A stretch of 64,000 bases of DNA, taken from the NCBI RefSeq assembly GCF_022024235.1, contig NZ_CP091800.1, forward strand, positions 216,501-280,500, given 5' to 3'. Shown here piece after piece: positions 61,356 through 64,000 of this stretch. Below the pieces are notes generated by a model that did not search any database, was not told where the DNA came from, and saw only the letters and a program-made list of their open reading frames with translations. The position numbers and the translations under genes are program-made. This DNA comes from Segatella baroniae B14 (GTDB taxonomy: Bacteria; Bacteroidota; Bacteroidia; Bacteroidales; Bacteroidaceae). The stretch's first letter is position 1. Each line of letters begins with the position of its first letter.

Positions 61356-62927
61356 ATGGCAAATAGAATAAATCTGGATATGACCACCGTCAAAAATCGT
61401 GAGTTGCGACTCGGTACGATTATCGGATGGGACGGCTCTGCGAAAGAGTTGATAGAGCAATCGGCTTACGATGAGCGAAGCGTAAAAAAACATGGTGGTT
61501 GTGCTGGGGCAGGACAGGGGTGTCGGCTTTGTGAATTGCAAAGTCCTTTGAATCAGACGACGATGTGCTCTAATGCTATTGTACAATGCCAGATAGGTAA
61601 TCTTACGGATTGTGTCTTGATAGACCATGCACCTATTGGCTGTAGTAGTGAGAATGCGAAGTTTAACCTTTCTATGCATGTGGGGCTTGCTCGTCGTGGT
61701 AAACCTCAGCAAAACACGCTCAATATGAGTACTAATCTTCAGGAGAAGGATATGGTTTTTGGTGGTAGTGCCAAACTCCGTCAGGCTATCCGTATAGCCA
61801 AGGAGCGCTATAATCCTAAGGCCATTTTCATTTCTATGGCTTGTGCTACTGCTATTACGGGCGAAGATATCGACAGTGTGGCTGAGGAGTTAGAGCCTGA
61901 GGTGGGGGTGCCTGTGATTCCTTTGCATTGTGAGGGCTTCCGAAGTAAGCATTGGAGTACTGGTTTCGATGTTGCCTTTCATGGTGTGCTGAGACAGATT
62001 GTGGAGAGACATCCTACTAAAAAGCAAAAGGACTTGATTAATATCGTTGCCTTATGGGGTACAGACTGGTTTACGGATCTATTGAAACCTTTGGGGCTTC
62101 GCGTTAATTATCTGCTCGACTGTGCTTCATATGAGGAGATTCGACAGGCTTCTGAAGCTGTTGCTACCACAACGTTCTGTGAAACACTTGGTGGCTATAT
62201 GGGTGCGGCGCTTGAAGATCAGTTTGGTGTGCCACAGATTGATGCTCCGCAACCTTATGGTATCAAGGGTACTGATGCCTGGCTGAGAGCGATTGCCAAA
62301 GTGGTTGGTAAGGAGAAAGAGGCTGAGGCTTTTATAGAAAGCGAGCATCAGCGTATCGCTCCGCAATTAGAAGCGTATCGTGAGTATTTCAAGGGTAAGT
62401 ATGGTATGGTGCTTACGGGGTCGGCTTATGCTCATGGCTTGATAAGTGTTTTGGCGGAGCTGGGTATCAAAAATGAGGCGGCTCTTGTTTTCCACCATGA
62501 CCCGATTTATGATGGTGCTGGTAAGAATCAGGATACATTAAAGGAACTGGTAGAAACGTATGGCGATATTCCTCACTATACGGTCAGTAAGACACGTGCT
62601 TTCCAGTTGCCGCAACTGCTGAAGCGTGCTAAAACGGATTTCTTAATTATTCGTCACCCTGGATTGGCTTCTGTGGCAGGACATCTTGGTGTGCCTACTT
62701 TTGCTTTGGGTGATGAGCATATCCCTGTTGGGTATGATGGCATCTTGCGTGTGGGTGAAATTCTCAAAGGTGTATTAGCTCGTACTAAGTTTAATAAGAC
62801 GCTTCAGCGTCATGTACGCTTGCCATATAATGATTGGTGGTTCAATCAGGATGATCCTTTCATTCTCACGAAAGACAAATCAGTCTTTGTGGATATTGAG
62901 AAGAAACTAGAAGAGGTTAAGTTTTAA
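61356..62927 (+). CDS. NifD-like nitrogenase component 1 alpha (group IV-like)
   Basis: 523 residues. P-cluster cysteines fit Cys71, Cys96 (DHAPIGCSS) and Cys163 (SMACATAITGEDI). The cofactor Cys is Cys275 (TTFCETLGGYMG), the same number as in Azotobacter NifD, and His455 is a candidate second ligand. In the CEGFR segment (192-196) the positions of nitrogenase Gln191 and His195 are Trp200 and Phe204. An extra Cys motif (Cys49, Cys56, Cys59) precedes the P-cluster part. These point to a nitrogenase-like reductase with an altered active site, not a Mo-nitrogenase. Confidence 0.8.
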   Translation: MANRINLDMTTVKNRELRLGTIIGWDGSAKELIEQSAYDERSVKKHGGCAGAGQGCRLCELQSPLNQTTMCSNAIVQCQIGNLTDCVLIDHAPIGCSSENAKFNLSMHVGLARRGKPQQNTLNMSTNLQEKDMVFGGSAKLRQAIRIAKERYNPKAIFISMACATAITGEDIDSVAEELEPEVGVPVIPLHCEGFRSKHWSTGFDVAFHGVLRQIVERHPTKKQKDLINIVALWGTDWFTDLLKPLGLRVNYLLDCASYEEIRQASEAVATTTFCETLGGYMGAALEDQFGVPQIDAPQPYGIKGTDAWLRAIAKVVGKEKEAEAFIESEHQRIAPQLEAYREYFKGKYGMVLTGSAYAHGLISVLAELGIKNEAALVFHHDPIYDGAGKNQDTLKELVETYGDIPHYTVSKTRAFQLPQLLKRAKTDFLIIRHPGLASVAGHLGVPTFALGDEHIPVGYDGILRVGEILKGVLARTKFNKTLQRHVRLPYNDWWFNQDDPFILTKDKSVFVDIEKKLEEVKF

Positions 62928-63008
62928 AGGGGCATGTATATCTTGTTAAGAGTAAAGATTTCAGGCTAAAATATCTATATTTTCGAATACATCAAAAATG
63001 ATCAGGTA

Positions 63009-64000
63009 ATGAGCGATATAAAAAAGAAGAAACCTTCGGTAATATCCGATGTAAGATATGCTTGTGCGGTTGGCGCGACGAATACCGTGGTGGCCATTAA
63101 AGGGGCTGTTCCGATAGCGAATTGTAGTCCGGGATGTCAGTTGAAGACAACGGCTATGTTGACTTTCGAAAATGGGTTTCAGGGTAGTATTGCTGCAGGT
63201 GGTGGTAATATGCCCAGTGCTAATTCTACAGAGAACGATGTCGTATTTGGTGGCATTAAAACTTTGGATGAACTCATCAAATCTACTCTTAAAATCTATG
63301 AGGGTGATCTCTTTGTGGTGCTTACGGGGTGTGTAGGTGAGCTTATCGGTGATAATGTGCCCGATCTTGTAAGTAATTATCAACGAGCAGGTTATCCTAT
63401 CGTATATGCTAACACTGCTGGCTTTAAGGGTAACAATCTGTATGGACATGAAGTGGTGGTAGATGCGATCATCGACCAGTTTGTGGGCGACTACCAGGGG
63501 GAAAAGAAAAAGGGACTTATCAACCTTTGGTTTGAAACGCCATACTATAACCATAACTGGCGTGGTGATTATCAGGAACTTGCTCGCATATTACGCGGTG
63601 CAGGATTTGAAGTCAATGTTCTCTTTGGTGCTGAGAACCCTGGTGTTGAGGCTTGGAAGAGAATACCGCAAGCACAGTTTAATCTTGTTGTATCTCCATG
63701 GGTCGGTATCAAAAATGCAGAGCATTTGCAGAAGAAATATAATCAGCCATACTTGCATATTCCTGAAATTCCTGTAGGTGAAGAAGCTACAGCGAAGTTT
63801 ATCCGTCAAGTAGTGGAATATGCGGGTATTGACAAGGCGCAATCGGAGCAGTTCATCCGTCAGGAAGCTGATATTTATTATTATTATTTGGAGCATTTCT
63901 CTGAGTTTTTTGCAGAGTATTGGTATGGTATGCCGAGCGAGTTTGTGGTAACGGCAGATGCTGCTTATGCGTTGGCTTATTCCAAGTTTCTTGCCGACCA
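63009..64000 (+). CDS. NifK-like nitrogenase component 1 beta, 3' end outside window
   Basis: Open from the ATG at 63009 to the window end (330 residues) with no stop. Cys19 (YACAVGA), Cys39 or Cys43 (ANCSPGCQ) and Cys108 (LTGCVGELIGDN) match the beta-subunit P-cluster ligands, and GDNVPDLV and AGFKGNNLYGHE fit the NifK pattern. The N-terminal extension of Mo-NifK (about 50 residues) is absent, as in vanadium, iron-only and group IV types. It follows the alpha gene by 81 bp. Confidence 0.8.
   Translation, partial: MSDIKKKKPSVISDVRYACAVGATNTVVAIKGAVPIANCSPGCQLKTTAMLTFENGFQGSIAAGGGNMPSANSTENDVVFGGIKTLDELIKSTLKIYEGDLFVVLTGCVGELIGDNVPDLVSNYQRAGYPIVYANTAGFKGNNLYGHEVVVDAIIDQFVGDYQGEKKKGLINLWFETPYYNHNWRGDYQELARILRGAGFEVNVLFGAENPGVEAWKRIPQAQFNLVVSPWVGIKNAEHLQKKYNQPYLHIPEIPVGEEATAKFIRQVVEYAGIDKAQSEQFIRQEADIYYYYLEHFSEFFAEYWYGMPSEFVVTADAAYALAYSKFLAD

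Noticed and set aside
61356..64000. Classical Mo-nitrogenase for N2 fixation
   Set aside because: Gln191 and His195 equivalents are not conserved, the NifK N-terminal extension is missing, and no nifE or nifN is seen in the window. It is kept as an alternative only.

Overview
The window comes from a member of the Bacteroidota, most likely Prevotellaceae (Prevotella/Segatella type). The evidence is the TAnnTTTG -7 promoter boxes upstream of several genes, AT-rich DNA with few Shine-Dalgarno sites, and gene families typical of gut or oral Bacteroidales: WbsX-type enzymes, BT4734-type primase, tyrosine integrase and HddC-GmhB fusions. The species is an inference.

1-5.2 kb (+ strand) is the end of one surface-polysaccharide locus: two acyltransferase-3 proteins, two GT4 glycosyltransferases and a radical SAM/SPASM protein, with copies of a GCCACGGACGACACGG palindromic repeat between them. 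5.3-20.2 kb is an accessory island. It holds a truncated ATPase with an intact promoter, IS3 and IS30 remnants, an ATPase/STAS-like pair, a tyrosine integrase, and an AAA ATPase cassette. Its core is a minus-strand block coding for two unknown proteins, a DUF262 protein, a HEPN protein, an AEP-type primase, a 128-bp structured gap and a reverse transcriptase. The island ends in a graveyard containing a ugd 3' remnant.

20.3-57.3 kb (minus strand, read right to left) is a large O-antigen/capsule locus. It starts with glmS-galE (55.4-57.3 kb) and runs through rearranged remnants and a small membrane-protein module to a third galE. It then has a Wzx flippase, a Wzy-like polymerase, two WbsX proteins, GT4, a CDP-alcohol module (cytidylyltransferase-oxidoreductase fusion, SDR, CDP-alcohol phosphotransferase), an epimerase, an RmlC paralogue, GT8, a GDP-heptose cluster, GT2, dTDP-rhamnose genes (rmlC carries an internal amber codon), a half-decayed second heptose cluster, a second glmS-galE copy and a third heptose cluster. 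The two glmS-galE pairs are collinear direct repeats exactly 30,960 bp apart, so the locus looks built by duplication, gene conversion and IS-linked decay. The nucleotide sugars implied are UDP-Gal or UDP-GalNAc, dTDP-L-rhamnose, GDP-D-glycero-alpha-D-manno-heptose and an unidentified CDP-alcohol.

57.4-64 kb (+ strand, after a decayed aminotransferase) is cysK - nifB-like - nifX-like - nifH-like - nifD-like - nifK-like (cut by the window end). Cluster-binding cysteines are conserved, but the residues matching nitrogenase alpha-Gln191 and alpha-His195 are Trp and Phe. With the cysteine synthase neighbour this suggests a group IV nitrogenase-like reductase, perhaps in sulfur salvage like methylthio-alkane reductase, rather than a classical N2-fixing enzyme.

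The two most interesting systems are the RT/primase/HEPN/DUF262 island and this nitrogenase-like cluster.
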